Assembly (NCBI GenBank): GCA_046758005.1
Contig: JBHHZJ010000064.1
Span: 1 to 21,480 of the forward strand
DNA from: JBHHZJ01 sp046758005
Lineage (GTDB): Bacteria; Pseudomonadota; Alphaproteobacteria; Kiloniellales; J153
Reading direction: 5' to 3'
DNA length: 21,480 nucleotides
Below, piece by piece: positions 1 to 6,292 of the stretch; within the stretch, counting starts at the first letter, position 1, and the number at the start of each line of letters is the position of its first letter. The notes under the pieces are model-generated. The model was not told where the DNA came from. It did not search any database and worked only from the letters and a program-made list of their open reading frames with translations. The translations under genes were made by a program, and so were the position numbers.

Positions 1-115
1 TTGGGTGGCAGAGTGCCACACCCCGGCCAGTCCAATCAATGTGGGTCGCATTGCGCGGGCGCCGACACGACATGATGGGCCCGCTCGCCGCCCCGCTCGC
101 GCTCTCGCGCCGACA

Positions 116-646
116 TCAACCGCCGGCCCCCGCGGCCCGCGCCAGCCGCCGCCACCAGCGTTCGTCCCAGTACCTGCGCGCCGCGCCCGAGGGCGAGGGC
201 AGCACGTAAATGTCGGTCTCGCCGACGCGCTCGGCCTGGCGGCCGTAATCGACCGCGCGGCCGAGGAACACGCCGGCCGGCCGCTTGCCGACGAAGGCGA
301 GGATGCGCGACCGGAAGCGCACCACCTTGGCGCGCAGCGCCGCGGGGTCGTCGCCGTGCCGCGGCAGCGCGCCGTCCGCGCCCGAGGCGCGCTTGCACAG
401 GTCGGTCAGCCCGAGGCCGAAGCGGGGCAGGCCGGAGAACTCCTCCGGCGCCAGGCGGCGCGGGGTCAAGCCGACCCGGGCCAGCGTCGGCCAGAACAGG
501 TTGCCCGGGCCGGCGTAATAGGCGCGGCGGCGCGCCGATTCGCGCCCGGCGGCGCTGCCGCAGAAGACGATGGCGAGGCCGGGCTCCAGCACGTCCGGCA
601 GCACGTCGCCCAAGGACGGTGTGCCCTGATCCACGCCGTTCGCCAT
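116..646 (-). CDS. mug: Mug/TDG-like mismatch-specific DNA glycosylase
   Basis: A 176-residue protein of the uracil-DNA glycosylase superfamily, of the type annotated as mismatch-specific (G:U/G:T) glycosylase; E. coli Mug has 168 residues. Visible motifs are VFCGSAAG at residues 27-34 (the position of GINPG in E. coli Mug), YYAGPGNLFWPTLARVGLTPR just after it, a GLTDLCKRASG segment in mid-protein, and LPSPSGAAR at 149-157, matching the second active-site loop (NPSG in E. coli). The catalytic Asn of GINPG is Ala32 here, a variant I recall in many bacterial homologues. Family members remove uracil or related bases from mismatches, starting base excision repair. The gene lies 19 bp downstream of sspB on the same strand and is probably cotranscribed with it. 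No clear ribosome binding site precedes the ATG, so the start is less certain than the family. The 115 bp beyond its stop hold only a small hairpin (5-19). Confidence 0.85.
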   Translation of the reverse strand: MANGVDQGTPSLGDVLPDVLEPGLAIVFCGSAAGRESARRRAYYAGPGNLFWPTLARVGLTPRRLAPEEFSGLPRFGLGLTDLCKRASGADGALPRHGDDPAALRAKVVRFRSRILAFVGKRPAGVFLGRAVDYGRQAERVGETDIYVLPSPSGAARRYWDERWWRRLARAAGAGG

Positions 647-665
647 GCCGCCAATCGGCCGGCCG

Positions 666-1190
666 CTATTTCTTGCGGAAGGTGTCGAGGGTCACCACCT
701 TGTCCGCGGCGGGCTCGAGCGGCAGCTCGAGCGGCGGCTCGACGCCGGCATCCGCGCCGGCCGTGAGCGCGCCGGCCTCGGCGCGCTCGGTTTCGCCCGG
801 GCCGGGCAAACCCTCCACGGCGCCCCGGTCGCCCTCGCCCACGTCGAACTGCAGCCCGAAGCGCACCGCCGGGTCGGCGAAGGCGACCACGGCCACGTAG
901 GGGATCGTCAGGCGCTCCGCCACGCCGGAAAAGAACAGGGTCACGGCGAAGCCATCGGGCCCCACGTCCAGGTCGTCGAACTGGTACTGCAGGACGATGG
1001 TCATCTCGCTCGGATAGCGCCGGCGCAGGTGGTCCGGCATGGCGACATCGGGGTGGTCGGTGCGGAAGGTGATGTAGAAGTGGTGGCTGCCGGGAAGGCC
1101 GTGCTCCGCGACGTGCGCGAGCGCCTTGCCCACGACGCTGCGCAGGGCCTCCTCGACCATGCGGTCGTATCTCAGGTCGTCCTCGGGCAT
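666..1190 (-). CDS. sspB: SspB, ClpXP adaptor (alphaproteobacterial type)
   Basis: A 174-residue alpha-type SspB. The N-terminal 110 or so residues (DLRYDRMVEEALRSVVGKAL, then HHFYITFRTDHPDV and YPSEMTIVLQYQFDDL) form the tag-binding domain. A low-complexity Ala/Gly/Glu/Pro linker follows, and the extreme C-terminus DKVVTLDTFRKK (163-174) resembles the short ClpX-docking tail typical of SspB. The family tethers ssrA-tagged proteins to the ClpXP protease, speeding degradation of products of stalled ribosomes, and in Caulobacter also acts on other substrates. The start is supported by GTAGGGG directly before the ATG. The gene sits about 100 bp downstream of the tmRNA gene on the same strand, so the adaptor and the RNA encoding its ligand are neighbours. 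Family assignment rests on motif recognition and is strong. Confidence 0.93.
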   Translation of the reverse strand: MPEDDLRYDRMVEEALRSVVGKALAHVAEHGLPGSHHFYITFRTDHPDVAMPDHLRRRYPSEMTIVLQYQFDDLDVGPDGFAVTLFFSGVAERLTIPYVAVVAFADPAVRFGLQFDVGEGDRGAVEGLPGPGETERAEAGALTAGADAGVEPPLELPLEPAADKVVTLDTFRKK

Positions 1191-1258
1191 GCCCCTACCG
1201 TTGCCGCACCGCCTTTTGCCCTGCGTCGTGCCGAGCGCGCCCGCCGGACAGAGGAGGT

Positions 1259-1286
1259 GGAGCGCTTCTGTTGCCAGGTGCGCTCC
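1259..1286 (-). terminator. Hairpin between ssrA and sspB
   Basis: A perfect 7-bp stem (GGAGCGC/GCGCTCC) with a 14-nt loop lies just downstream of the tmRNA coding piece and about 70 bp before the sspB start. No T-run follows on the minus strand, so it may be a weak terminator, an RNase processing site, or part of the 3' trailer of pre-tmRNA. Read-through would make ssrA, sspB and mug one transcript. Confidence 0.35.
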
Positions 1287-1294
1287 GAACCCCG

Positions 1295-1594
1295 CCCCGG
1301 CGTGTGAAGGCCGGGGACTTAAGAGTTGGCTTACCAGCCGCGATTAAGCGGCGAGGCGAGCCTCACCATAGTTGTCGTTGGCAACTATCGTGTCGGCCCG
1401 ATAACGGCGGTACCATGCCGGGCGCCGAACATATCTTTACCACGCGCGTCGATCCTGGTTCGCCCCCGCAAGCCCTCCGGGCCTGGCGCACGCCGCGCGG
1501 AGGGTGGAAGTGGTGGAGGCGCCGGGTACTGCCCCCGGGTCCGCTGCGCTTATTCCATATGCCCGTTTAGCGCCATAGCCGGTCGCCCGGCAGC
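1295..1594 (-). ncRNA. ssrA: Two-piece (circularly permuted) alphaproteobacterial tmRNA
   Basis: Transfer-messenger RNA, which rescues stalled ribosomes and adds a degradation tag. The gene is permuted: the acceptor piece comes first (about 1594 down to 1511), then an intervening segment (1510-1468), then the coding piece (1467 to about 1295). The acceptor piece ends with T-stem CCGGG/CCCGG around loop GGCAGTA, acceptor strand CGCCTCC, discriminator A and encoded CCA (1513-1511). The coding piece begins GGGGGCG (1467-1461), which pairs with CGCCTCC over 7 bp and places a G-U at position 3:70, the alanine identity pair. Next comes CAGGATCGACG, matching the conserved 5' block of E. coli tmRNA (CTGGATTCGACG). 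The tag frame follows (1382-1344). A CCCCGGC/GCCGGGG hairpin (1295-1316) probably marks the 3' end of the coding piece; the exact ends are estimates. The T-loop is not the usual TTCRANY, which I recall as normal for this RNA class. Confidence 0.95.
1344..1382 (-). other. tmRNA tag reading frame, tag (A)ANDNYGEARLAA
   Basis: Read on the minus strand, GCC AAC GAC AAC TAT GGT GAG GCT CGC CTC GCC GCT TAA encodes ANDNYGEARLAA and a stop. With the alanine carried by the tmRNA itself, the tag becomes AANDNYGEARLAA. The frame is preceded by ATAGTT, the counterpart of ATAGTC before the resume codon in E. coli. It begins AND and ends LAA-COOH, the end read by ClpX, while the AND-N portion resembles the SspB-binding end of the Caulobacter tag (AANDNFAEEFAVAA). 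The frame includes the ATAGTTG/CAACTAT inverted repeat at 1368-1388. Confidence 0.95.
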
Positions 1595-1598
1595 CCTT

Positions 1599-1627
1599 AA
1601 TATAGGCCCTCTCGCGGGGGCGTGAAA
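1599..1627 (-). promoter_or_regulatory. Sigma-70-type promoter of ssrA
   Basis: On the minus strand, -35 TTTCAC (1627-1622) and -10 TATATT (1604-1599) are separated by exactly 17 bp. A start about 7 bp downstream of the -10 falls at about 1592-1594, right at the expected 5' end of the acceptor piece. It sits back to back with the thyX upstream region. Confidence 0.75.
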
Positions 1628-1641
1628 GGGCTCTCAGTGAC

Positions 1642-1742
1642 TTGAATTTCCCCAGACATCTCCTTAAGAACTTATGGTTTTCCCCGATTTCCCCGCAAAA
1701 TAAGTCTGGGGATAAAGCCGATTATCCTCAGGTTCCCCGATT
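1642..1742 (+). promoter_or_regulatory. thyX upstream region with repeats and weak promoter
   Basis: TTGAAT (1642-1647) and TAAGAA (1665-1670) are 17 bp apart and could form a weak plus-strand promoter. An 8-bp perfect inverted repeat flanks the next stretch (CCCCAGAC at 1650-1657, GTCTGGGG at 1704-1711), and TTCCCCGATT occurs twice (1680-1689 and 1733-1742). These could be operator sites or leader RNA structure for thyX; no regulator is recognisable. Confidence 0.35.
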
Positions 1743-1786
1743 CTCACAGACCGCCTTGCGCGTGCACGGGACGTATTGTCGCGGCC

Positions 1787-2833
1787 ATGGAAAAGACCCG
1801 GTCCAGCAGCCACCCGGAGTCGACCGGTCCTCCCGGGAAACCGGGACGGCACGGCGAGGCCACAGAAGTCTTGGAGCCTGCCCTAAAGCAGCGCAAACTA
1901 TTGACTCCGGTGCAGGAAGCCGAGGTCAAGGAACTGCGCGAGCGAAAATTCCAGACCCGCCGCACGACCGTGCCGGCGCTGGAGGAGATCCTCTACGCGC
2001 CGATCCCCGTGCTCGACCACGGCTTCGTGCGGGTGGTCGACTATATGGGCGACGACGCGGCGATCGTGCAGGCCGCGCGCGTCTCCTACGGCACGGGCAC
2101 CAAGCACACGCGCGGCGAGGCCGGCCTCATCAACTACCTGATGCGGCACCGCCACACCACGCCGTTCGAGATGTGCGAGATCAAGTACCACGTCAAGCTG
2201 CCGATCTTCGTCGCCCGGCAGTGGATCCGGCACCGCACCGCCAACGTCAACGAGTACTCGGCGCGCTACTCGGTCCTGGACAAGGAGTTCTACATCCCCG
2301 CGCCCGAACACCTGGCGGCCCAGTCGCAGACCAACCGCCAGGGCCGCGGCGAGGTGCTGGCGGGCGAGACCGCCGCGCGCGTGCTGGAGATCCTGAAGTC
2401 GGACGCCGCGCGGGCCTACGCCGACTACGAGGAGATGCTGAACGAACGCGCGGACGGCACCGTGATCGAGGAGGGCCGCCCGGGCCTGGCGCGCGAGCTC
2501 GCGCGCATGAACCTGCCGCTCAACATCTACACGCAGTGGTATTGGAAGTGCGACCTGCACAACTTGATGCACTTCGTGTCGCTGCGCGCCGACCCGCATG
2601 CGCAGTACGAAATCCGCGCCTACGCCGAGGTGATTCTGGAGACGCTCAGGCGCTGGGTGCCGGTCACCTGCGAGGCCTTCGTCAACCACGTCATGGAGGG
2701 CGTGCGGCTTTCCGGCAAGGCGCTCGCCGTGGTGCGGCGCCTGATCGCGGGGGAGGAGGTTTCGCAGGCGGACTCGGGCCTGTCCAAGCGCGAGTGGAGC
2801 GAGCTCATGGCCGCCCTCGGCCGCGACGGCTAA
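1787..2833 (+). CDS. thyX: Flavin-dependent thymidylate synthase ThyX
   Basis: Makes dTMP from dUMP using methylene-tetrahydrofolate and FAD/NADPH, replacing ThyA. The signature RHRX7S is intact: R148-H-R followed by TANVNEYS and ARYS. Other conserved blocks are AARVSYGTGTK, LMRHRHTTPFEM, ARQWIRH, NLPLNIYTQWYWKCDLHNLMHFVSLR and AQYEIRAYAEVI. With the ATG at 1787 the protein has 348 residues, longer than the 220-310 usual for the family. The first 38 residues are Ser/Pro/Gly-rich and unlike ThyX, whereas alphaproteobacterial homologues begin around LTPVQEAEV, so an in-frame TTG at 1901 (310 residues) or 1871 may be the true start. No strong Shine-Dalgarno marks any of them. A G/C hairpin (2854-2871) follows the stop. 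Confidence 0.95.
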   Translation: MEKTRSSSHPESTGPPGKPGRHGEATEVLEPALKQRKLLTPVQEAEVKELRERKFQTRRTTVPALEEILYAPIPVLDHGFVRVVDYMGDDAAIVQAARVSYGTGTKHTRGEAGLINYLMRHRHTTPFEMCEIKYHVKLPIFVARQWIRHRTANVNEYSARYSVLDKEFYIPAPEHLAAQSQTNRQGRGEVLAGETAARVLEILKSDAARAYADYEEMLNERADGTVIEEGRPGLARELARMNLPLNIYTQWYWKCDLHNLMHFVSLRADPHAQYEIRAYAEVILETLRRWVPVTCEAFVNHVMEGVRLSGKALAVVRRLIAGEEVSQADSGLSKREWSELMAALGRDG

Positions 2834-2853
2834 GCGCGCCGTCCTCCGCCGCC

Positions 2854-2871
2854 GCGGGCGTTCCCGCCCGC
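2854..2871 (+). terminator. GC-rich hairpin after thyX
   Basis: GCGGGC and GCCCGC pair around a 6-nt loop, 20 bp after the thyX stop and 55 bp before the pilin gene. There is no T-tract, so it is only a candidate terminator or transcript 3'-end structure. Confidence 0.35.
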
Positions 2872-2925
2872 CGGCCCGCGTGCTATCGTATGCTGGGTCT
2901 GCACGCTGGGCGGGGGAAGCAGGTC

Positions 2926-3123
2926 ATGAATCGCCTTCGCAAACTCGGGGCCGCGCTCGGGCGCGACCGGGCCGGCCTGTCGTCGGTCGAGTACGCCCTG
3001 CTGCTCGCGGTGGTCGCCGGCGGCATCGTGCTCGCGGTCGATCAGCTGAGCGACGCCGTCGGCGACCAGATGAACGAGACCGCCGATTGCATCGACGGCA
3101 CGCGCACCCCGTTCGAGTGCTAG
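2926..3123 (+). CDS. Flp-family type IVb pilin
   Basis: A 65-residue prepilin. A short basic leader (MNRLRKLGAALGRDRAG) ends in Gly and is followed by LSSVEYALLLAVVAGGIVLAV, the hydrophobic helix of Flp/Fap pilins, with the conserved Glu-Tyr of SVEYALL. Prepilin peptidase would be expected to cut after the Gly near residue 17. The ATG is preceded by GGGGGAAG at a suitable distance, and a TGC-TATCGT extended -10-like element lies at 2881-2889. Flp pilins assemble into tight-adherence (Tad) fimbriae, but no tad, cpa or rcp gene is nearby, so this is an orphan pilin locus. The C-terminus (ADCIDGTRTPFEC) contains two Cys, which could form a disulphide in the periplasm. Confidence 0.9.
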   Translation: MNRLRKLGAALGRDRAGLSSVEYALLLAVVAGGIVLAVDQLSDAVGDQMNETADCIDGTRTPFEC

Positions 3124-3252
3124 CGGCCTGGGCCGCGCCTCCGGCCGAGATGGCCGAGCCTTTCCCTGGCGGGCCCCCGGATGCGGCGCTAGTATGTGCG
3201 CGACATGGAACGGCCGGCCGAGCGGGGCCGTGAAGGACAGGAGGGGGACGGC

Positions 3253-3675
3253 ATGACCAGGGTGAACGTGACGCAGGAGTTGCCGGTTCCGGCGCAGGCC
3301 GTGTGGGGCGTGATCGGCGGATTCAACGCGCTGCCCGACTGGCATCCGGCGGTGGCGAAGAGCGAGACCAGTCAGGAGGGCGGAACCACGACCCGCACGC
3401 TCACGCTGGCCGGCGGCGGGACGATCGTGGAGCGGCTGGAACGGGTCGACGACAAGGAGCGGACCTACAGCTACTCGATCCTCTCCGGGCCGCTGCCGGT
3501 GGCCGACTACACCGCGACGCTGCGCGTGCGCGAGAACGAAAGCGGCCAGGGCTGCACGGTGGAGTGGTCGAGCGACTTCGCCCCCTCCGGCGCGCCGGAG
3601 GGCGACGCCGTCGCGGCAATCCGCGGCGTCTACGAGGCCGGCTTCGAGAACCTGCGCAAGATGTTCGGCGCGTAG
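3253..3675 (+). CDS. SRPBCC-superfamily (polyketide cyclase/START-like) protein
   Basis: A 140-residue protein with the fold pattern of the SRPBCC/polyketide_cyc2 family. It opens VNVTQELPVPAQAVWGVIGGFNALPDWHPAV, the classic first strand plus helix with a Trp-His motif, continues with strands around TTRTLTLAGGGTIVERLERVDD and YSYSIL.GPLPVADYTATLRV, and ends in a long helix (AIRGVYEAGFENLRKMFGA). These proteins form a hydrophobic pocket for small lipophilic ligands; the ligand cannot be read from the sequence. The start at 3253 is chosen because AGGAGGGGG precedes it; an upstream in-frame ATG at 3196 lacks such a site. The gene seems monocistronic; TAGTAT at 3190-3195 may be its -10. Confidence 0.85.
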   Translation: MTRVNVTQELPVPAQAVWGVIGGFNALPDWHPAVAKSETSQEGGTTTRTLTLAGGGTIVERLERVDDKERTYSYSILSGPLPVADYTATLRVRENESGQGCTVEWSSDFAPSGAPEGDAVAAIRGVYEAGFENLRKMFGA

Positions 3676-3811
3676 CGCCCGGCGGCGCGGCGCGCGTTCG
3701 CCTCGTCGCGGACCGAATGAGCGACCCGCGCCGCAATGCGATAAGTGATTGAACCACACGGCGTGCGGACGCAATATCCAACGCGAAATTGCGTTCGGCG
3801 CACAGCGGCCC

Positions 3812-4435
3812 ATGCCCCCAGCCCCTTCTCCTTCGCCTGCCCTGGTCCGAAACCGCGTGCCGTATACGCGCTACGCGGCGCTCGTGCTTATTGCCTTGCT
3901 GATGCTCCAGGCGCCGTTCTGGTCGGACGACGGTGTGACGCACGACCTTTTCGAGGACCTGGGCGGCGCTCTGTTGGTCGCCTGCGTGCTCGGCCGGACC
4001 TGGTGCAGCGCCTACATCGGTGGGCGTAAGAAGCGCGTGCTTGTCGGCGCCGGCCCCTATTCCGTCGTTCGCAACCCGCTCTACCTCTTCAGCTTCATTG
4101 GCGTGCTGGGGATTGGCTTGGCGAGCGCGACCGTGACCCTGCCACTTATTCTCGCCGCCTTTTTCGTGATCTACTACGCGATCGTGGTCCGCTACGAGGA
4201 GGCGATGCTCCGGGAGAGGTTCGGCGGCGCCTATTCCCGTTACCTGGCGCGCGTGCCCCGCTGGCGGCCGGATCTTCGCCTGTGGCAGGAGTTCGGGAAG
4301 CCTCGCATCGAGTGGCGCTACGTCCTGATCACCCTGCGCGATTCCGCCTGGTTCTTCAGTGCGCTGCCCGCCTTCGAATTGTTGGAGCGGCTGCACGAAC
4401 AGTCCATCCTGCCCGTGCTGATTCTCCTGCCCTGA
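3812..4435 (+). CDS. Isoprenylcysteine carboxyl methyltransferase-like membrane protein
   Basis: About 207 residues with several hydrophobic helices (YAALVLIALLMLQAPF, LGGALLVACVLGRTW, LYLFSFIGVLGIGLASA, LILAAFFVIYYAIVV, SAWFFSALPAFELLERL). The core GPYSVVRNPLYLF plus the downstream RYEEAMLRERFGGAYSRYLARVPRW is the conserved SAM-binding and C-terminal signature of the ICMT/PEMT family. Bacterial members methylate various lipids or small molecules; the substrate is unknown here. An extra 45 or so residues after the RVPRW motif, with one more helix, are beyond the minimal domain. ATG 3812 is the first ATG of the frame; a TTG at 3749 would add 21 residues. No good ribosome binding site supports either. 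Confidence 0.75.
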   Translation: MPPAPSPSPALVRNRVPYTRYAALVLIALLMLQAPFWSDDGVTHDLFEDLGGALLVACVLGRTWCSAYIGGRKKRVLVGAGPYSVVRNPLYLFSFIGVLGIGLASATVTLPLILAAFFVIYYAIVVRYEEAMLRERFGGAYSRYLARVPRWRPDLRLWQEFGKPRIEWRYVLITLRDSAWFFSALPAFELLERLHEQSILPVLILLP

Positions 4436-4447
4436 GCGGGACGCGCG

Positions 4448-4483
4448 AAGGTTCCTCGCAAGGTTCCTCGCAAGGTTCCTCGC
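4448..4483 (+). repeat. Three tandem copies of AAGGTTCCTCGC
   Basis: Three perfect head-to-tail 12-bp units at 4448-4459, 4460-4471 and 4472-4483, starting 12 bp after the ICMT-like stop codon. The unit length is a multiple of three but the array is outside any supported gene. It looks like a small slippage-prone minisatellite. Confidence 0.9.
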
Positions 4484-4676
4484 CCGGGGCCATCGCGGCC
4501 CCGGCGCGTGACGGTCCGCGCCCCCCGCAGCTCGTCTCATCCAAGAGAAGGCATGGCGGATTTCCGTCGCCCGCTTGGCGCGAAGGCCGCTTTCCCCGTC
4601 CTACGCCCCGCATGGCCTTCATTGCGCGATCGCCGCCAAGCTCGGCGCGGCCGCGCGCTCCGGAACACCTGCCGCG

Positions 4677-4697
4677 GTTCAAAATAATAATTTGAAC
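4677..4697. promoter_or_regulatory. Palindrome GTTCAAA-N7-TTTGAAC
   Basis: A perfect 7-bp inverted repeat with a 7-bp A/T spacer lies about 40 bp upstream of the TATAAT element. Size and symmetry suit a dimeric repressor or activator site; the protein that would bind it is not identifiable from the window. Confidence 0.45.
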
Positions 4698-4734
4698 ATT
4701 TCTGTGGCAAATCGGTGTCAGTTCTCAATTTCTA

Positions 4735-4740
4735 TATAAT
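4735..4740 (+). promoter_or_regulatory. Consensus -10 box TATAAT
   Basis: A perfect TATAAT lies 112 bp upstream of the ATG at 4853. The hexamer 17 bp upstream (TCGGTG) is a poor -35, so activation by a factor at the nearby palindrome is conceivable. The implied 5' leader is about 105 nt. Confidence 0.45.
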
Positions 4741-4852
4741 TATCCAGAAAAAACCAATTTAACGGATCATCATTATTTGTCGGCCATTATCTTTTTTCCC
4801 GCGGCGCTGCCATAACCTCGCCGCGTCGTGAGGACAGCGAAGAGAGGCCGTC

Positions 4853-6292
4853 ATGCCGATGTCAGAGGGATTGACGCAGTTGTCGGACGCTGCCCTGGCG
4901 TGGCTCATCTGGCTCGTCGCCCTGGCGATCCTGCTCTATCTCGCCAGAGAGCCGGCGCACCGCGCCATCCTGGGCTTCTCCCGGCTGCTTTACCGGGGTA
5001 CGCGCGTGGCCGCCGCGTCCCTGATACGGGCGCAGAAGACGCTCCGCCAGCGCAACCGGGAGGTTCTCCTGGCCGCCGGTCGGGATGCCTCCGAGCGCAT
5101 GATCGAAAGGGAGTTCCAGCGGATCGACGCCGCGGTCCACCGGGACCTCGCGAGTTGTCCCGGCCTGCATCGCAAGATGAACGAGGAGTTCGAGCGGATC
5201 GTCGAGGAGTACCGCCGCAGCACGGACGTGCCGCCGAAACCATCGGGCTGGGTCGAGGCGGTCAACGCGGTCGCCCACCTACCCTCGGACGGCAATCCCA
5301 TGGTGACCAATGTTCTGAAAAGCATTCACGAGGCGCTGGTCAAGGCCCAGGACAAGGCGATCGAGGAGTATCGGGCCGCAAGCCAAACGCGCCACCGGCA
5401 TCTCCAGAGCATAACGCCCCACGTGGGCAAGCTCCTGCAGCTCCTTGGCGCGGTCGACACCAGGGTCAAGGGGCTCCTGCGCCGGACGGAGATCGTCGAC
5501 CGCCAGATCGAGGAATACGAGGGCATCCTCAAGGAGACGGACGCGGCGATCCGTTGGCTGTCCTCCTCCTCGCTGATCCAGTTCTTCATTTCGGCCTTCG
5601 TCCTGGCCGTCGCCGTGGGTGGCGCGGCGATCAATTTCCATCTGATCGCCCGGCCCATGGGCGAGATGGTGGGCGGCAACAGCATGATCGGGAGCTTCAA
5701 GACCTCCGATATCGCGGCCCTCGTCATCATCCTGGTCGAAATTTCCATGGGCCTGTTCCTCATGGAATCGCTGCGGATCACACGGCTGTTCCCGGTCATC
5801 GGGGCGCTGCCGGACAAGACCCGCATCCGCATGATCTGGGTCACGTTCGGAATCCTGTTCGCCCTGGCCAGCGTCGAGGCCGGCCTGTCCTACATGCGGG
5901 AGATTCTCCTGCAGGACGAGCTCGCCACCGCCGCCCTCCTGCGCGGCGAGACGGGCAACACCTTCGACACGCAGTTCGTGTGGATCACCACGGCGGCGCA
6001 GATGGGCATGGGCTTCGTACTCCCCTTCGCGCTCGTCTTCGTCGCGATTCCGCTCGAGACCTTTGTCCACTCGCTGCGCACGGTGCTGGGGTTGGCCGGA
6101 ATCGGCCTGCTACAGGTCTTGGCCGCCGTTCTGCGTCTGCTCGGCGGCCTGGTGCGGCACGGCGCCATGCTGATCGAGCTCTACGACCTGCTGATCTTCG
6201 CGCCGCTGTGGCTGGAACGGCAGGTCAAGACGCACCTGGGCGGCGAGCGCAAGCCGGCCGAGACCGCAACCATGAAGGAGATGTCCCCATGA
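4853..6292 (+). CDS. Multi-pass membrane protein with cytoplasmic-type coiled coil, unrecognised family
   Basis: A 479-residue integral membrane protein I do not recognise. A first helix (about 13-31, LAWLIWLVALAILLYLA) is followed by some 200 charged, helix-rich residues with coiled-coil character (LIRAQKTLRQRNREVLLAAGRD, EFERIVEEYRRS, VDRQIEEYEGILKETDAAI). Then come five more hydrophobic segments near 241-262, 284-307, 325-347, 375-405 and 410-432, and a charged tail. The start has GAGAGG at a good distance. The stop overlaps the ATG of the vWA lipoprotein gene (ATGA), so the two are almost certainly translated together. The topology, a coiled-coil domain between membrane helix 1 and a helix bundle, suggests a scaffold or mechanosensor rather than a transporter; that is inference. 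Function unknown. Confidence 0.85.
   Translation: MPMSEGLTQLSDAALAWLIWLVALAILLYLAREPAHRAILGFSRLLYRGTRVAAASLIRAQKTLRQRNREVLLAAGRDASERMIEREFQRIDAAVHRDLASCPGLHRKMNEEFERIVEEYRRSTDVPPKPSGWVEAVNAVAHLPSDGNPMVTNVLKSIHEALVKAQDKAIEEYRAASQTRHRHLQSITPHVGKLLQLLGAVDTRVKGLLRRTEIVDRQIEEYEGILKETDAAIRWLSSSSLIQFFISAFVLAVAVGGAAINFHLIARPMGEMVGGNSMIGSFKTSDIAALVIILVEISMGLFLMESLRITRLFPVIGALPDKTRIRMIWVTFGILFALASVEAGLSYMREILLQDELATAALLRGETGNTFDTQFVWITTAAQMGMGFVLPFALVFVAIPLETFVHSLRTVLGLAGIGLLQVLAAVLRLLGGLVRHGAMLIELYDLLIFAPLWLERQVKTHLGGERKPAETATMKEMSP

Larger units (their letters stand above)
4436..4852. other. Gene-free gap: GC-rich part, then AT-rich promoter-like part
   Basis: About 417 bp without a convincing gene. 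The first 240 bp are GC-rich and include three tandem 12-bp units. From about 4677 to 4800 composition turns sharply AT-rich, unlike everything else in the window, with a palindrome (4677-4697), a consensus -10 (4735-4740), and A- and T-runs (4747-4752, 4791-4797). It probably carries the promoter and control region of the two-gene operon beginning at 4853. Confidence 0.6.

Noticed and set aside
1368..1388. Inverted repeat ATAGTTG/CAACTAT that looked like an operator
   Set aside because: It falls within the tmRNA resume-codon and tag region on the minus strand and is explained by it.
1642..3123. Long plus-strand frame of 493 codons across thyX and the pilin
   Set aside because: It runs out of frame through thyX, giving Arg/Gly/Ala-rich nonsense; only its last 65 codons (the Flp pilin) are real.
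4553..4687. Small 44-codon frame (MADFRRPLGAKAAFP...) preceded by AGAAGG
   Set aside because: Arg-rich composition expected of chance translation in GC-rich DNA, no recognisable fold, stop only on entering the AT-rich island.
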